55,155 bases of DNA from Moritella dasanensis ArB 0140 (GTDB taxonomy: Bacteria > Pseudomonadota > Gammaproteobacteria > Enterobacterales > Moritellaceae), in contig NZ_AKXQ01000032.1 in the NCBI RefSeq assembly GCF_000276805.1, positions 1-55,155 on the forward strand, in the 5' to 3' direction. Below the pieces are notes generated by a model. The model saw only the letters and a list, made by a program, of their open reading frames with translations. It did not search any database and was not told where the DNA came from. Each line of letters opens with the position of its first letter. Within the stretch, counting starts at the first letter, position 1. The position numbers were made by a program, and so were the translations under genes. This document shows, one piece after another, positions 34,247 through 42,554 of the stretch.

Positions 34247-36319
34247 TTACTTTTGTAGAACAGAGATATCAGCTACATTTAAGAATTGATTACGCAGCGT
34301 ATTAAGTAATGTTAAGCGGTTAATTTTAAGCGCTTCATCATCAGCCATTACCATTACGTTGTCGAAGAATGTATCTACAACATCACGTAATTCAGATAAC
34401 TCTGTTAGTGCTTGCTGATAATCACCAGCAGCAAATAATGGCGCAAGTAATTCAACTTTAGCTGCTACTGCAGAAGCTAATGCTTTTTCAGCATCTTCTT
34501 GAAGTAGTGAAGCATCAACTGTCGCGTTTAGTTCACCTTCAAATTTAGCCAGGATATTACCAACACGTTTGTTTGCTGCTGCTAGCGTTGCTGAAGCATC
34601 TAAACCACGGAAGTGATTTACTGCTTTAACACGCTTGTCAAAATCAGCTGGTTTAGTTGGGCGACGAGCAAGTACTGCTTGGATAACATCAACGCTGATA
34701 CCAGCATCTCTGTACCATGCAGGGAAACGACCAAGTACAAACGCAACAACATCCGTTGATACATTTTGGTTTGATAGTTTGTCACCGAATAATGCTTTCG
34801 CAGTATCAACTAAATCAACAAGATCTAACGGTAAGTCTTTTTCGATAATGATACGTAGTGTACCAATCGCAGCACGACGAAGTGCAAACGGGTCTTTATC
34901 ACCTTTAGGGATTTGACCAATACCGAAGATACCAACGAGCGTATCAAGTTTGTCTGCAAGTGCTACTGAGCAAGCAACTAATGATTCAGGTAGGCGGTCA
35001 CCAGCATAACGAGGCATGTACTGCTCGTTAAGTGCAACAGCCACTTCTTCTGCTTCACCGTCGTTGCGTGCATAGTGCATGCCCATAACACCTTGAACGT
35101 CAGGGAATTCTACAACCATGTCTGACATTAAGTCAGCTTTAGCTAATAGACCTGCGCGCTGTGCGTGCTCGGTATTTGCTGAGATTTTACCGGCAATAGC
35201 GGCGGCTAAATCTGCAATACGTTGTGATTTTTCTTTTAATGTACCTAGCTGTTTTTGGAATAAAACAGACTCTAGGTCAGCAAGACGACTTTCTAACGTA
35301 CGTTTCTTATCTGTATTAAAGAAGAATTCAGCATCTGCTAAACGTGGACGAACAACTTTTTCGTTACCTTCAATTACTTGTCGAACATCTTTACTGATGA
35401 TGTTTGAAACAAAGATAAATTTAGGTAAAAGCTCGCCGTCAGTGCTTAACATTGGGAAGTACTTTTGGTTGTCTTTCATCGTATAGATCAAAGCTTCCGC
35501 TGGTACGTCTAGGTAACGTTCTTCAAAGTTACCGACTAATGTTACTGGCCATTCTACTAGAGACGTTACTTCTTCAAGTAAGTCTTCTTCGATTTCAGCA
35601 ACACCGCCGTGCTCGCTTGCAGCAGCAATAACTTGCTTACGGATAACATCTTTACGACGTTCGTAATCAACCATTACCATGCCGTGATCTTCAAGCATAT
35701 CAACATAGTTGTCAGCGTGTAGTAATTCAAAATCACCTTTACCTAGGAAACGGTGACCGCGAATAGTACGCGCCGCTTTAATACCTAAGATTTCGCCTGC
35801 AAGCGCTTCAGCACCAAATAACATGGTAATTGTATGCACTGGGCGGATGAATTGAATCGGGCTATCGCCCCAACGCATTGGCTTGCTAACTGGCAGTTTA
35901 GCTAAAGAGGTTGCAACCATATCAGCAACAAGTGCTTGAGTGGCTTTACCTTTAACTTCAGACTTATGCAGTAACCATTCGCCTTTATCTGTTTTGACTC
36001 GGCCAGCTTGTTCAACAGTAATACCGTTGCCGCGTGCCCAGCCTTGAGCCGCTTTCGTTGCGTTACCGTCAGCATCAAATGCAACAGAAACAGCAGGACC
36101 GCGTTTTTCAATGACTTTATCAGCTTGTGCATCAGCAAGTGCTGTGATTGTTAACGCTAAACGGCGAGGTGCAGCCATCCAGTTAACATCAGCAAATTCT
36201 AAACCAGCTTTTTCTAGCTCTGCTTGGAAGTTTGCTGCAAATGCTTCAGCTAAAGTACGTAACGATTTTGGTGGTAACTCTTCAGTACCAATCTCGATTA
36301 ATAAGTTTTCAGTTGCCAT
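34247..36319 (-). CDS. glyS: Glycyl-tRNA synthetase beta subunit
   Basis: The 690-residue beta subunit of the bacterial alpha2beta2 glycyl-tRNA synthetase binds tRNA-Gly. It begins [20 protein letters not shown] and contains the conserved [15 protein letters not shown] and [16 protein letters not shown] segments with the C-terminal anticodon-binding region. Length matches E. coli GlyS (689). It follows glyQ by eight bases. Confidence 0.97.
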   Translation of the reverse strand: MATENLLIEIGTEELPPKSLRTLAEAFAANFQAELEKAGLEFADVNWMAAPRRLALTITALADAQADKVIEKRGPAVSVAFDADGNATKAAQGWARGNGITVEQAGRVKTDKGEWLLHKSEVKGKATQALVADMVATSLAKLPVSKPMRWGDSPIQFIRPVHTITMLFGAEALAGEILGIKAARTIRGHRFLGKGDFELLHADNYVDMLEDHGMVMVDYERRKDVIRKQVIAAASEHGGVAEIEEDLLEEVTSLVEWPVTLVGNFEERYLDVPAEALIYTMKDNQKYFPMLSTDGELLPKFIFVSNIISKDVRQVIEGNEKVVRPRLADAEFFFNTDKKRTLESRLADLESVLFQKQLGTLKEKSQRIADLAAAIAGKISANTEHAQRAGLLAKADLMSDMVVEFPDVQGVMGMHYARNDGEAEEVAVALNEQYMPRYAGDRLPESLVACSVALADKLDTLVGIFGIGQIPKGDKDPFALRRAAIGTLRIIIEKDLPLDLVDLVDTAKALFGDKLSNQNVSTDVVAFVLGRFPAWYRDAGISVDVIQAVLARRPTKPADFDKRVKAVNHFRGLDASATLAAANKRVGNILAKFEGELNATVDASLLQEDAEKALASAVAAKVELLAPLFAAGDYQQALTELSELRDVVDTFFDNVMVMADDEALKINRLTLLNTLRNQFLNVADISVLQK

Positions 36320-36327
36320 GCTACTTC

Positions 36328-37239
36328 CTATTTGTCTTTTTTACATAACGGGAAGCCTAGCGCTTCACGAGATGCGTAATACGCTTCAGCAACACCTTTA
36401 GAAAGGGTACGAATACGTAAAATATAACGTTGACGCTCAGTCACTGAGATTGCGTGACGCGCATCTAGCATATTAAATGCATGGCCAGCATCAAGAATAC
36501 GTTCGTATGCTGGTAGTGGTAGCGGCACTTCTAAATCTAGCAGTTTTTGCGCTTCTTTTTCACTTTCATCGAATAGAGTGAATAGGAAATCAACATTAGC
36601 ATGTTCGAAGTTATAAGTTGATTGCTCAACCTCATTTTGGTGGAAAATGTCACCGTATTTAACAACACCCAGTGGACCATCAGTCCATACTAGATCGTAT
36701 ACGCTGTCTACTTCTTGGATATACATCGCAAGACGTTCAAGACCGTAAGTCATTTCGCCAGTAACAGGTGTACATTCAAGGCCACCAACTGCTTGGAAGT
36801 AAGTAAACTGTGATACTTCCATACCGTTTAGCCAGATTTCCCAACCTAGACCCCAGGCACCCAATGTTGGGTTTTCCCAGTTATCTTCTACGAAGCGAAT
36901 ATCGTGAACCAATGGATCAAGGCCAACTTCTTTCAGTGAGTTCAAGTATAATTCTTGGATGTTCGCTGGAGACGGTTTGATCACTACTTGGAACTGATAG
37001 TAGTGTTGTAAACGGTTTGGATTTTCACCATAACGGCCATCGGTAGGACGACGTGATGGTTGCACGTAAGCATAAGCCATTGGCTCTGGACCTAATGAAC
37101 GTAAAAACGTCATTGGGTGAGAGGTGCCGGCACCTACTTCCATATCGAATGGTTGTACGATCGCACAACCTTGACGAGCCCAGTAATCCTGCAGTGCTAG
37201 GATCAGCCCTTGAAAAGTTTTAACGTTATAATTTGACAT
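36328..37239 (-). CDS. glyQ: Glycyl-tRNA synthetase alpha subunit
   Basis: The 303-residue alpha subunit carries the class II catalytic core that activates glycine. The region [20 protein letters not shown], then [20 protein letters not shown], is nearly identical to E. coli GlyQ. I choose ATG at 37239 ([10 protein letters not shown]) by homology; the frame extends seven codons upstream. The ribosome-binding site is weak. It heads the glyQS operon. Confidence 0.97.
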   Translation of the reverse strand: MSNYNVKTFQGLILALQDYWARQGCAIVQPFDMEVGAGTSHPMTFLRSLGPEPMAYAYVQPSRRPTDGRYGENPNRLQHYYQFQVVIKPSPANIQELYLNSLKEVGLDPLVHDIRFVEDNWENPTLGAWGLGWEIWLNGMEVSQFTYFQAVGGLECTPVTGEMTYGLERLAMYIQEVDSVYDLVWTDGPLGVVKYGDIFHQNEVEQSTYNFEHANVDFLFTLFDESEKEAQKLLDLEVPLPLPAYERILDAGHAFNMLDARHAISVTERQRYILRIRTLSKGVAEAYYASREALGFPLCKKDK

Positions 37240-37405
37240 GATATCTGCACAATAAAGCAAAGAAATAATAGCTAAAGTATACCTGTTGAGCAGATATGAA
37301 TATAGGATAAATTACAAAATTTGACTTGGTTAGTGCGGTTTTTTCAGCTATTTGGGTTAGTGCGGTAATTTAAGGTGAAAAAAGTGGCTGCAGAGGAGGT
37401 GAATA

Positions 37406-37432
37406 CGCGAATATATTATCTTTATATTCGCG
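37406..37432 (-). terminator. Hairpin after tusA
   Basis: A 10-bp perfect stem CGCGAATATA/TATATTCGCG with a 7-base loop lies 12 bases beyond the tusA stop. No T-run follows, so termination is uncertain. Confidence 0.45.
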
Positions 37433-37444
37433 CCTTAAAGCGGA

Positions 37445-37693
37445 CTAATTAACGCCTTTTTTTATCAGATATTGATACGGTAATTGCTCGGTTTGGCTCG
37501 CCACTAATGTGTGATCCATAAACTGACAAAAGCTAGGAATGTCACGCACCGTTGCTGGATCGTCGGCAATAATCAGTAATGTCTGGCCATCATCGAGTTT
37601 TCTTACTGTTTTTCGTACCATCATCACAGGTTCTGGACAGCGTAAACCAAGGGCATCTAGTTCATGTTCTGGATTCGAAAATAATGGGTTCAT
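37445..37693 (-). CDS. tusA: Sulfurtransferase TusA
   Basis: The 82-residue protein passes sulfur from IscS to the TusBCD relay for 2-thiolation of tRNA wobble uridines, the same U34 position modified by MnmE/MnmG. The signature [19 protein letters not shown] contains the persulfide cysteine in the CPxP motif. Length equals E. coli TusA (81). It is a single gene between glyQ and a divergent small membrane protein. Confidence 0.95.
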   Translation of the reverse strand: MNPLFSNPEHELDALGLRCPEPVMMVRKTVRKLDDGQTLLIIADDPATVRDIPSFCQFMDHTLVASQTEQLPYQYLIKKGVN

Positions 37694-37847
37694 CAGGTTT
37701 TCTCTATGTGGTCAATATACGTAAATAGACTAGTATTAATGAGTAGCGGTAATTATATATTGGATAATCACCATTATGTTGTTAAATTGTTAATAACCGC
37801 GTGATACTTATCTTGCGCCGTTAAGTAACCATCAACAAGGAGTGTGT

Positions 37848-38072
37848 ATGTTACTACAAGCCAGTGGCAGACTAAAAGTATATTCTTCAATCGCTTTTTT
37901 TTCTTTGCTAATCATGCTTATGGAAGTCCCTATTGCCGATACAGGTACTTGGCTCGGGGTATTAAGCATTGTTGGGATCGCAGTTTGGGTTGAATTAAGT
38001 GATTACTTTGTCGAAGAAGACAGTTCTGAACATAAAGCTGAAAAAACCGAACACAAAGACGATACTAAATAA
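37848..38072 (+). CDS. Small membrane protein of unknown function
   Basis: I do not recognise this 74-residue protein. It has two predicted hydrophobic segments (about residues 12-30 and 34-50) and a highly charged C-terminal tail rich in Glu, Lys, His and Asp (residues 54-74). AAGGAG seven bases before the ATG at 37848 strongly supports translation from there. It lies between tusA (divergent) and two bacterioferritin genes (same strand), from which it is separated by a probable terminator. Confidence 0.75.
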   Translation: MLLQASGRLKVYSSIAFFSLLIMLMEVPIADTGTWLGVLSIVGIAVWVELSDYFVEEDSSEHKAEKTEHKDDTK

Positions 38073-38089
38073 TAAATATGACGTAATAA

Positions 38090-38116
38090 CAGAGGGGATA
38101 TCACCCTCTGCTTTAC
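38090..38116 (+). terminator. Probable terminator after the small membrane protein gene
   Basis: A 7-bp stem CAGAGGG/CCCTCTG (38090-38110) with a 7-base loop is followed by CTTTAC and further T-rich sequence. It separates the small gene from the bacterioferritin genes. Confidence 0.6.
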
Positions 38117-38216
38117 TTTCTGTGTCGTTATCTCGCCTGCAATACCTCACCTTGAAATTGTAAAACTGTAATTGTTATCTAAGCTTAATTCTACTACCTG
38201 TATATTGGAGTTAATT

Positions 38217-38690
38217 ATGAAAGGTAACACTCAGGTTATCGCCAGCTTAAATGGTTTATTACACAATGAGCTAGCTGCGATAGATCAATATTTTACCCAT
38301 TCTCGGATGTATCAAGATTGGGGGTTAGAAAAACTCTACCAACAAATGAATCATGAAATGGAAGAAGAGATCACCCATGCAGATGCATTAATCAAACGAA
38401 TTTTATTTCTGGAAGGTATTCCTAACTTAAAAGATCGTCGAGACCTGCTCATCGGTGATGATGTCCCAAGTATGTTAAAAAATGATTTAGTGTTAGAAAT
38501 AGAAGTCGTTGCCGCGCTTAAAGCGAGTATTAAGTTGTGTGAAAATGAAGGCGATTATCAAACGCGTGAAGTGCTTTTACCCTTGCTTGCTGATACCGAA
38601 GAAGACCATGTTTATTGGTTAGAAAAACAACTCGGCCTGATCCATAAAGTTAGTTTAGAAAACTATATCCAATCCCATATCGATATCTAA
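38217..38690 (+). CDS. bfr: Bacterioferritin, ferroxidase-type subunit
   Basis: This 157-residue bacterioferritin subunit belongs to the 24-meric iron-storage shell. The di-iron ferroxidase ligands are present: E18, E51, H54, E94 and, shifted by one insertion, E128 and H131. The haem-ligating methionine at position 52 of E. coli Bfr is isoleucine here (EEEITHAD). It should therefore oxidise Fe2+ but bind haem poorly. ATG at 38217 with TTGGAG upstream is preferred over an earlier in-frame ATG without such a site. A second bacterioferritin gene follows 47 bases later. Confidence 0.93.
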   Translation: MKGNTQVIASLNGLLHNELAAIDQYFTHSRMYQDWGLEKLYQQMNHEMEEEITHADALIKRILFLEGIPNLKDRRDLLIGDDVPSMLKNDLVLEIEVVAALKASIKLCENEGDYQTREVLLPLLADTEEDHVYWLEKQLGLIHKVSLENYIQSHIDI

Positions 38691-38737
38691 ATAATAGTTA
38701 ACGTCGTTACAGATAAACCATGATTAAGGAACTGTTT

Positions 38738-39205
38738 ATGCAAGGCGAACATCATATTTTGACCTTATTAAATAAAGCGCTGGCCTGTAAGTTAGTCGCG
38801 ATTAATCAATATTTTTTGCATGCGCGTATGTACCGAAATTGGGGATTGGAACAGCTTGATAAGGCTGACTACAAACAATCTATTTTAAAAATGAAACAAG
38901 CGGATAAATTTATTAATCGGATCCTATTTTTACAAGGTTTGCCTAATTTACAAGATTTAGGGCGGCTGGCGATTGGCGAGGATGCGCCGGAAATGTTACA
39001 CCTTAATATGGAACTTGAGTTGAATATAAGGGGGGTATTACAAACCCTTATTGCCGAATGTGAAAAAAGTCAGGATTATATTAGTCGAGATTTGGCTGCT
39101 GACATATTGGAAGAAGTCGAAGAACAAATTGATTGGATTGAAAGCCAAGAATATTTGATCCGTCATGCTGGTTTAGATAACTACTTACAGTCTCAGATGT
39201 CGTGA
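38738..39205 (+). CDS. bfr: Bacterioferritin, haem-binding-type subunit without ferroxidase site
   Basis: This 155-residue bacterioferritin resembles E. coli Bfr closely over AINQYFLHARMYRNWGL and ILFLQGLPNLQDLG. It keeps Met52 (SILKMKQAD), the haem ligand. Most ferroxidase ligands are replaced: K18, K51, Q54, V127 and Q130 instead of E, E, H, E and H; E94 remains. It is complementary to the upstream subunit, so a mixed shell as reported for two-subunit bacterioferritins of Neisseria and Magnetospirillum is likely. The start at 38738 is supported by AAGGA seven bases upstream. Confidence 0.93.
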   Translation: MQGEHHILTLLNKALACKLVAINQYFLHARMYRNWGLEQLDKADYKQSILKMKQADKFINRILFLQGLPNLQDLGRLAIGEDAPEMLHLNMELELNIRGVLQTLIAECEKSQDYISRDLAADILEEVEEQIDWIESQEYLIRHAGLDNYLQSQMS

Positions 39206-39221
39206 ATAATGGTTGATGTGT

Positions 39222-39416
39222 TTAAGCGACCATTGGCTGTTGTTGTGCTTGTTTGATTAAGGTTTGGTTTAAAATTTTTTTCGCACACTGACAGCATTTA
39301 CCACATTGACTGCCGATACCATGCTTAGTACTTAGCGCTTTCATCGTGGTAGCCCCTTCATCAATGCTATTAATTAATTGCTTATCGGTAATTCCGCGAC
39401 AAATGCATACGTACAT
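39222..39416 (-). CDS. bfd: Bacterioferritin-associated ferredoxin
   Basis: The 64-residue [2Fe-2S] protein reduces the bacterioferritin iron core so that Fe2+ is released. Cluster cysteines are C4, C6, C38 and C41 in the Bfd pattern CxC...CxxC (MYVCICRGITDKQ and SQCGKC). It is convergent with the two bacterioferritin genes and preceded by a Fur-box-like site. Expression under iron limitation is therefore expected, opposite to iron storage. Confidence 0.95.
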   Translation of the reverse strand: MYVCICRGITDKQLINSIDEGATTMKALSTKHGIGSQCGKCCQCAKKILNQTLIKQAQQQPMVA

Positions 39417-39459
39417 AAATAACCACTCCGTTTTGAATTTACGCCGATGTTAATATGAA

Positions 39460-39474
39460 TGAGAATGATTATCA
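39460..39474 (-). promoter_or_regulatory. Fur-box-like operator upstream of bfd
   Basis: On the plus strand TGAGAATGATTATCA forms a 7-1-7 palindrome with one mismatch to TGATAAT-N-ATTATCA. It lies 44 bases upstream of the bfd start, in the 63-base gap after the AraC-type regulator gene. Confidence 0.8.
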
Positions 39475-39479
39475 AGCCG

Positions 39480-40457
39480 CTAAACGGCAAAAACTTTGGC
39501 TTTTACCATGTCGCGGTATTGTTTTGGAGCCATATCAAAGTGTTGTTCGAATTTCTTTTTGAAATAATAAGCATCACGAAAACCCACTTGCTCGGCTACA
39601 TCGCACATCGTCAGACCAAAGTCGCGTAATAATACTTGTGCGGTTTCTAATCTCAGCGTTAACAAAAACTGATTTGGGGTTTGTCCTACCTGTTCTTTGA
39701 AGCGACGGTTGAAAGTACGCAGTGGTAATTGGCATACATCAGCCACCATTTGATTGGTGATCACTTTCGCCATGTTGCGTTGCATCCAATCTTGCGCGAG
39801 GGCAATCGATTCATCAAATTGTATTTGCCCGCCTATTTGGTAGAAAGGTTGTTGCTCAGTCCGTGATATTTCATGAGAAAAATGATTTTCAATGACGCTG
39901 GCGATCTTCTTGCCAAACATTTCGTTAATCAAGAACAACATCATTTCTGACTGTGAGTTAATACTACCTGCACAATATAAGCCATTTGCAGCCGTGATGG
40001 AGGCTTGGCGATTTAGTTTTACTTGTGGATAGTGTTGGCTAAATTGGTCGTAAAAATACCAATGAGTGGTTGCGGGCAATCCATCAAGTAATCCCGCTTC
40101 AGCTAACCAACAAACGCCAGTACCTGTTGATAGAATTTTGGCTCCCTTATTATATTGCTGATGTAACCAAGGAATAACTTCAGGGTGTTTAATAATTGAT
40201 ACTAAAGGGTTTCCCCACATTGGTGGAAAGATAACAAGATCAAAATCTTGTTCACACTCAAAGGTGAGGTCGGGTTGTAAGCGTAATCCGGCCGTGAGCG
40301 ACTTAGCGTCTAAACTGGTCGAAATTAATTTTATCTCTAACGGATCTTGATGCTGCGTTTTTCGATCGCGTAAACGTGATGCACCCGACAGCATTTCAGC
40401 CGCTAAGGAGATGCCAGTGACTAACGCTTTATCATATAGTACAAATCCAATTTTCAC
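39480..40457 (-). CDS. GlxA-family AraC-type transcriptional regulator
   Basis: The 325-residue regulator has an N-terminal DJ-1/PfpI (class I glutamine amidotransferase-like) domain, about residues 1-180, starting MKIGFVLYDKALVTGISLAAEM and including STGTGVCWLAEAGLLDG. A C-terminal AraC helix-turn-helix pair follows (NQMVADVCQLPLRTFNRRFK and TMCDVAEQVGFRDAYYFKKK). Family members often control catabolic genes in response to small metabolites. It is divergent from fabY across a 190-base gap and lies upstream of bfd on the same strand. Its target is unknown. Confidence 0.9.
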   Translation of the reverse strand: MKIGFVLYDKALVTGISLAAEMLSGASRLRDRKTQHQDPLEIKLISTSLDAKSLTAGLRLQPDLTFECEQDFDLVIFPPMWGNPLVSIIKHPEVIPWLHQQYNKGAKILSTGTGVCWLAEAGLLDGLPATTHWYFYDQFSQHYPQVKLNRQASITAANGLYCAGSINSQSEMMLFLINEMFGKKIASVIENHFSHEISRTEQQPFYQIGGQIQFDESIALAQDWMQRNMAKVITNQMVADVCQLPLRTFNRRFKEQVGQTPNQFLLTLRLETAQVLLRDFGLTMCDVAEQVGFRDAYYFKKKFEQHFDMAPKQYRDMVKAKVFAV

Positions 40458-40598
40458 ATCAAGCTCCGATTCTGGGTGTTGTAAATTGAGTCTATTTATT
40501 TGTTTATGGTTCTAGGCTTTGTTTTTATAGGCTTAAAAACTGTGTTGGCATGTTAGTCAGGGTTATTGGCACAGTTGAAAGTGTATTGTTAGTATAAC

Positions 40599-40617
40599 TT
40601 GCTAGACTAGCTAGCAA
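40599..40617. promoter_or_regulatory. Inverted repeat upstream of fabY (candidate operator)
   Basis: Perfect 7-bp arms TTGCTAG/CTAGCAA are separated by five bases and end 29 bases before the fabY start. TATAAC (40593-40598) directly precedes the repeat, so the repeat would overlap a transcription start if that is the -10 element. A repressor site is plausible; I do not recognise the motif. Confidence 0.5.
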
Positions 40618-40646
40618 TAGCTTAGATTCGAATGAGATGTAATAAA

Positions 40647-42497
40647 ATGGCAAAGTTACCGTTAATTGTTGGTTTGGGTGGTATTAATGCAGCTGGACGT
40701 AGTTCTGGTTTCCACAGTTATAAACGTTTAGTGTGTGATGCGCTGCAAGATGATGTCATGGCTAGTACGTGGCAAGATCTCGCTCAGCGTATGGGACTTG
40801 ATGCGAGCGATATTAATGCTGATGTTATTGCGCAAATTAAAGCGGGTACCTTAGTGCGACGTACCACCACATTTGATCCAAAAGCGGTGCCTTTTCAGCG
40901 TAAAGCCAAGTTAACGGCAGGTGCTGAGCCAATTACATTTCAATTAAAAAAATCGAAATTGCCACATACAATCCCAGCGAATTGGTCACTTACTGATATT
41001 GATAATAAAACCGTGATGGTGACTGTAGAAGGTGACTTTGATGTGTTAATTAATGATGCTATCGATTATCCGGTATCAAGTGCGGGTAATATTCCCACCG
41101 GTTTTGATTTAGATAAATTATATAATTCTCGCTCACATCCACGTGGTTTAAAGCTAACGGTATACGGCGCGTCAGATGCGCTTAACTCATTGGGTGTCGA
41201 TTGGGATTCAATCCTTAAATTAATTAATCCAGATGAAGTCTCTGTTTATGCTGGTAGTGCGCTTGGTCAAGTGGATGAAAACTCATTTGGCGGTATGCTG
41301 TCTGCTTATTTCAAAGGTGGTCGTGTTAGTACCAAAATGATGGCGATGGCGTTAGCAGAAATGCCTGCTGACTTTATTAATAGCTACGTGATCAACAGTG
41401 CGGGTACGACGGGAACGAATATGGGCGCTTGTGCTAGCTTCCTGTATAACTTGCGTCAAGGTATGTTAGATATCCAATCTGGCAAGTCAAAAGTTGCTAT
41501 CGTGGGTAACGCTGAAGCACCTGTTGAAACGGGGGTGATGGAAGGTTTCCGCGTGATGGGTGCATTAGCTGAAGATGATCAACTTAAAGCATTGGATAGC
41601 AGTGATAGCGTGGACAATCGCCGTGCTTGTCGTCCATTTTCATCTAACGCTGGCTTTACCATGGCGGAATCAGCACAATTTGTGGTGTTGATGGATGATG
41701 AATTGGCCTTAGAGTTAGGCGTGACCATTTACGGTTCTGTTGCCGATGTATTCATTAATGCCGACGCCAATAAAAAATCAATTTCAGCACCGGGTATCGG
41801 TAACTACGTGACAGTGGCGAAAGCGACGGCATTAGCGAAAGCGATTTTAGGCGAAGGTGGTTTACAGCATACTTTTGTTCAAGCGCACGGCACGGGCACA
41901 CCACAAAACCGCGTTACTGAAAGTCATATTTTGAGTGAAGTTGCGGCTAGCTTTAATATTACCAATTGGCCTGTTACGGCAATTAAATCATATGTTGGTC
42001 ATTCAATGGGCGCTGCAGCGGGCGATCAATTAGTTGCATCGCTTGGTGTATGGCAGCATGGTTGGATCCCGGGTATTAAAACCATCGATCATATTGCCGA
42101 TGATGTTCATCAAGCTCACCTTAATATTTTAACTGACCATCAGTTTGTTGGCGATAAAGGCCAAGAGATGAAAGCGGTATTGTTGAATGCGAAAGGGTTT
42201 GGCGGTAATAACGCGACTGGCTTGGTATTATCTCCTCAACAAACCTTGCTGATGCTTGAAGCTAAGTACGGTGCGTCAGTAGTGAATGCTTACCAAGAAA
42301 AGAACAACCAAATCCAACAAACGGCAGCAACAGCTGATCGCAATGCTTGCGCGGGTGATGAAAAAATCCGTTATGCATTTGGTAATGCGGTGATTGATGA
42401 AACTGGCGTTAACATCAGTACAGAAGAAGTGCGTTTACAAGGTTTTGCAAACGCCATCAAGTTAGCACAAAGTAATCCATATCAAGATTATAGCTAG
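40647..42497 (+). CDS. fabY: Beta-ketoacyl-ACP synthase of the FabY class
   Basis: This 616-residue condensing enzyme is much longer than FabB/FabF (about 410). Length and layout fit FabY, which in Pseudomonas aeruginosa starts fatty-acid synthesis by condensing acetyl-CoA with malonyl-ACP. The Cys-His-His triad is visible: C262 (NMGACASFLY), H414 (VQAHGTGTPQ) and H452 (YVGHSMGAAAGD). An N-terminal stretch of about 170 residues precedes the thiolase fold. I use the ATG at 40647 (MAKLPLIVGLGG); an ATG five codons earlier is possible. It is a single gene, divergent from the GlxA-family regulator. Assignment to FabY is by recall of size and motifs. Confidence 0.82.
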   Translation: MAKLPLIVGLGGINAAGRSSGFHSYKRLVCDALQDDVMASTWQDLAQRMGLDASDINADVIAQIKAGTLVRRTTTFDPKAVPFQRKAKLTAGAEPITFQLKKSKLPHTIPANWSLTDIDNKTVMVTVEGDFDVLINDAIDYPVSSAGNIPTGFDLDKLYNSRSHPRGLKLTVYGASDALNSLGVDWDSILKLINPDEVSVYAGSALGQVDENSFGGMLSAYFKGGRVSTKMMAMALAEMPADFINSYVINSAGTTGTNMGACASFLYNLRQGMLDIQSGKSKVAIVGNAEAPVETGVMEGFRVMGALAEDDQLKALDSSDSVDNRRACRPFSSNAGFTMAESAQFVVLMDDELALELGVTIYGSVADVFINADANKKSISAPGIGNYVTVAKATALAKAILGEGGLQHTFVQAHGTGTPQNRVTESHILSEVAASFNITNWPVTAIKSYVGHSMGAAAGDQLVASLGVWQHGWIPGIKTIDHIADDVHQAHLNILTDHQFVGDKGQEMKAVLLNAKGFGGNNATGLVLSPQQTLLMLEAKYGASVVNAYQEKNNQIQQTAATADRNACAGDEKIRYAFGNAVIDETGVNISTEEVRLQGFANAIKLAQSNPYQDYS

Positions 42498-42505
42498 TAC
42501 GATTA

Positions 42506-42543
42506 AACTCACGATTATCGCTGAACCGCTATAATCGTGAGTT
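42506..42543. terminator. Hairpin between convergent fabY and the YccS-like gene
   Basis: A perfect 13-bp stem, arm AACTCACGATTAT, with a 12-base loop lies nine bases after the fabY stop and 12 bases from the next stop on the other strand. T-runs are weak, but the position suits a bidirectional terminator. Confidence 0.65.
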
Positions 42544-42554
42544 GGTTTATCCCC

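Noticed and set aside
34618-36138. Several open frames on both strands inside glyS
   Set aside because: They are shadows of a well-conserved synthetase gene without start signals or recognisable products.
40647-42497. Polyunsaturated fatty acid or polyketide synthase module
   Set aside because: There is only one ketosynthase with no acyltransferase, ACP or reductase domains or neighbours; the 616-residue length fits FabY.
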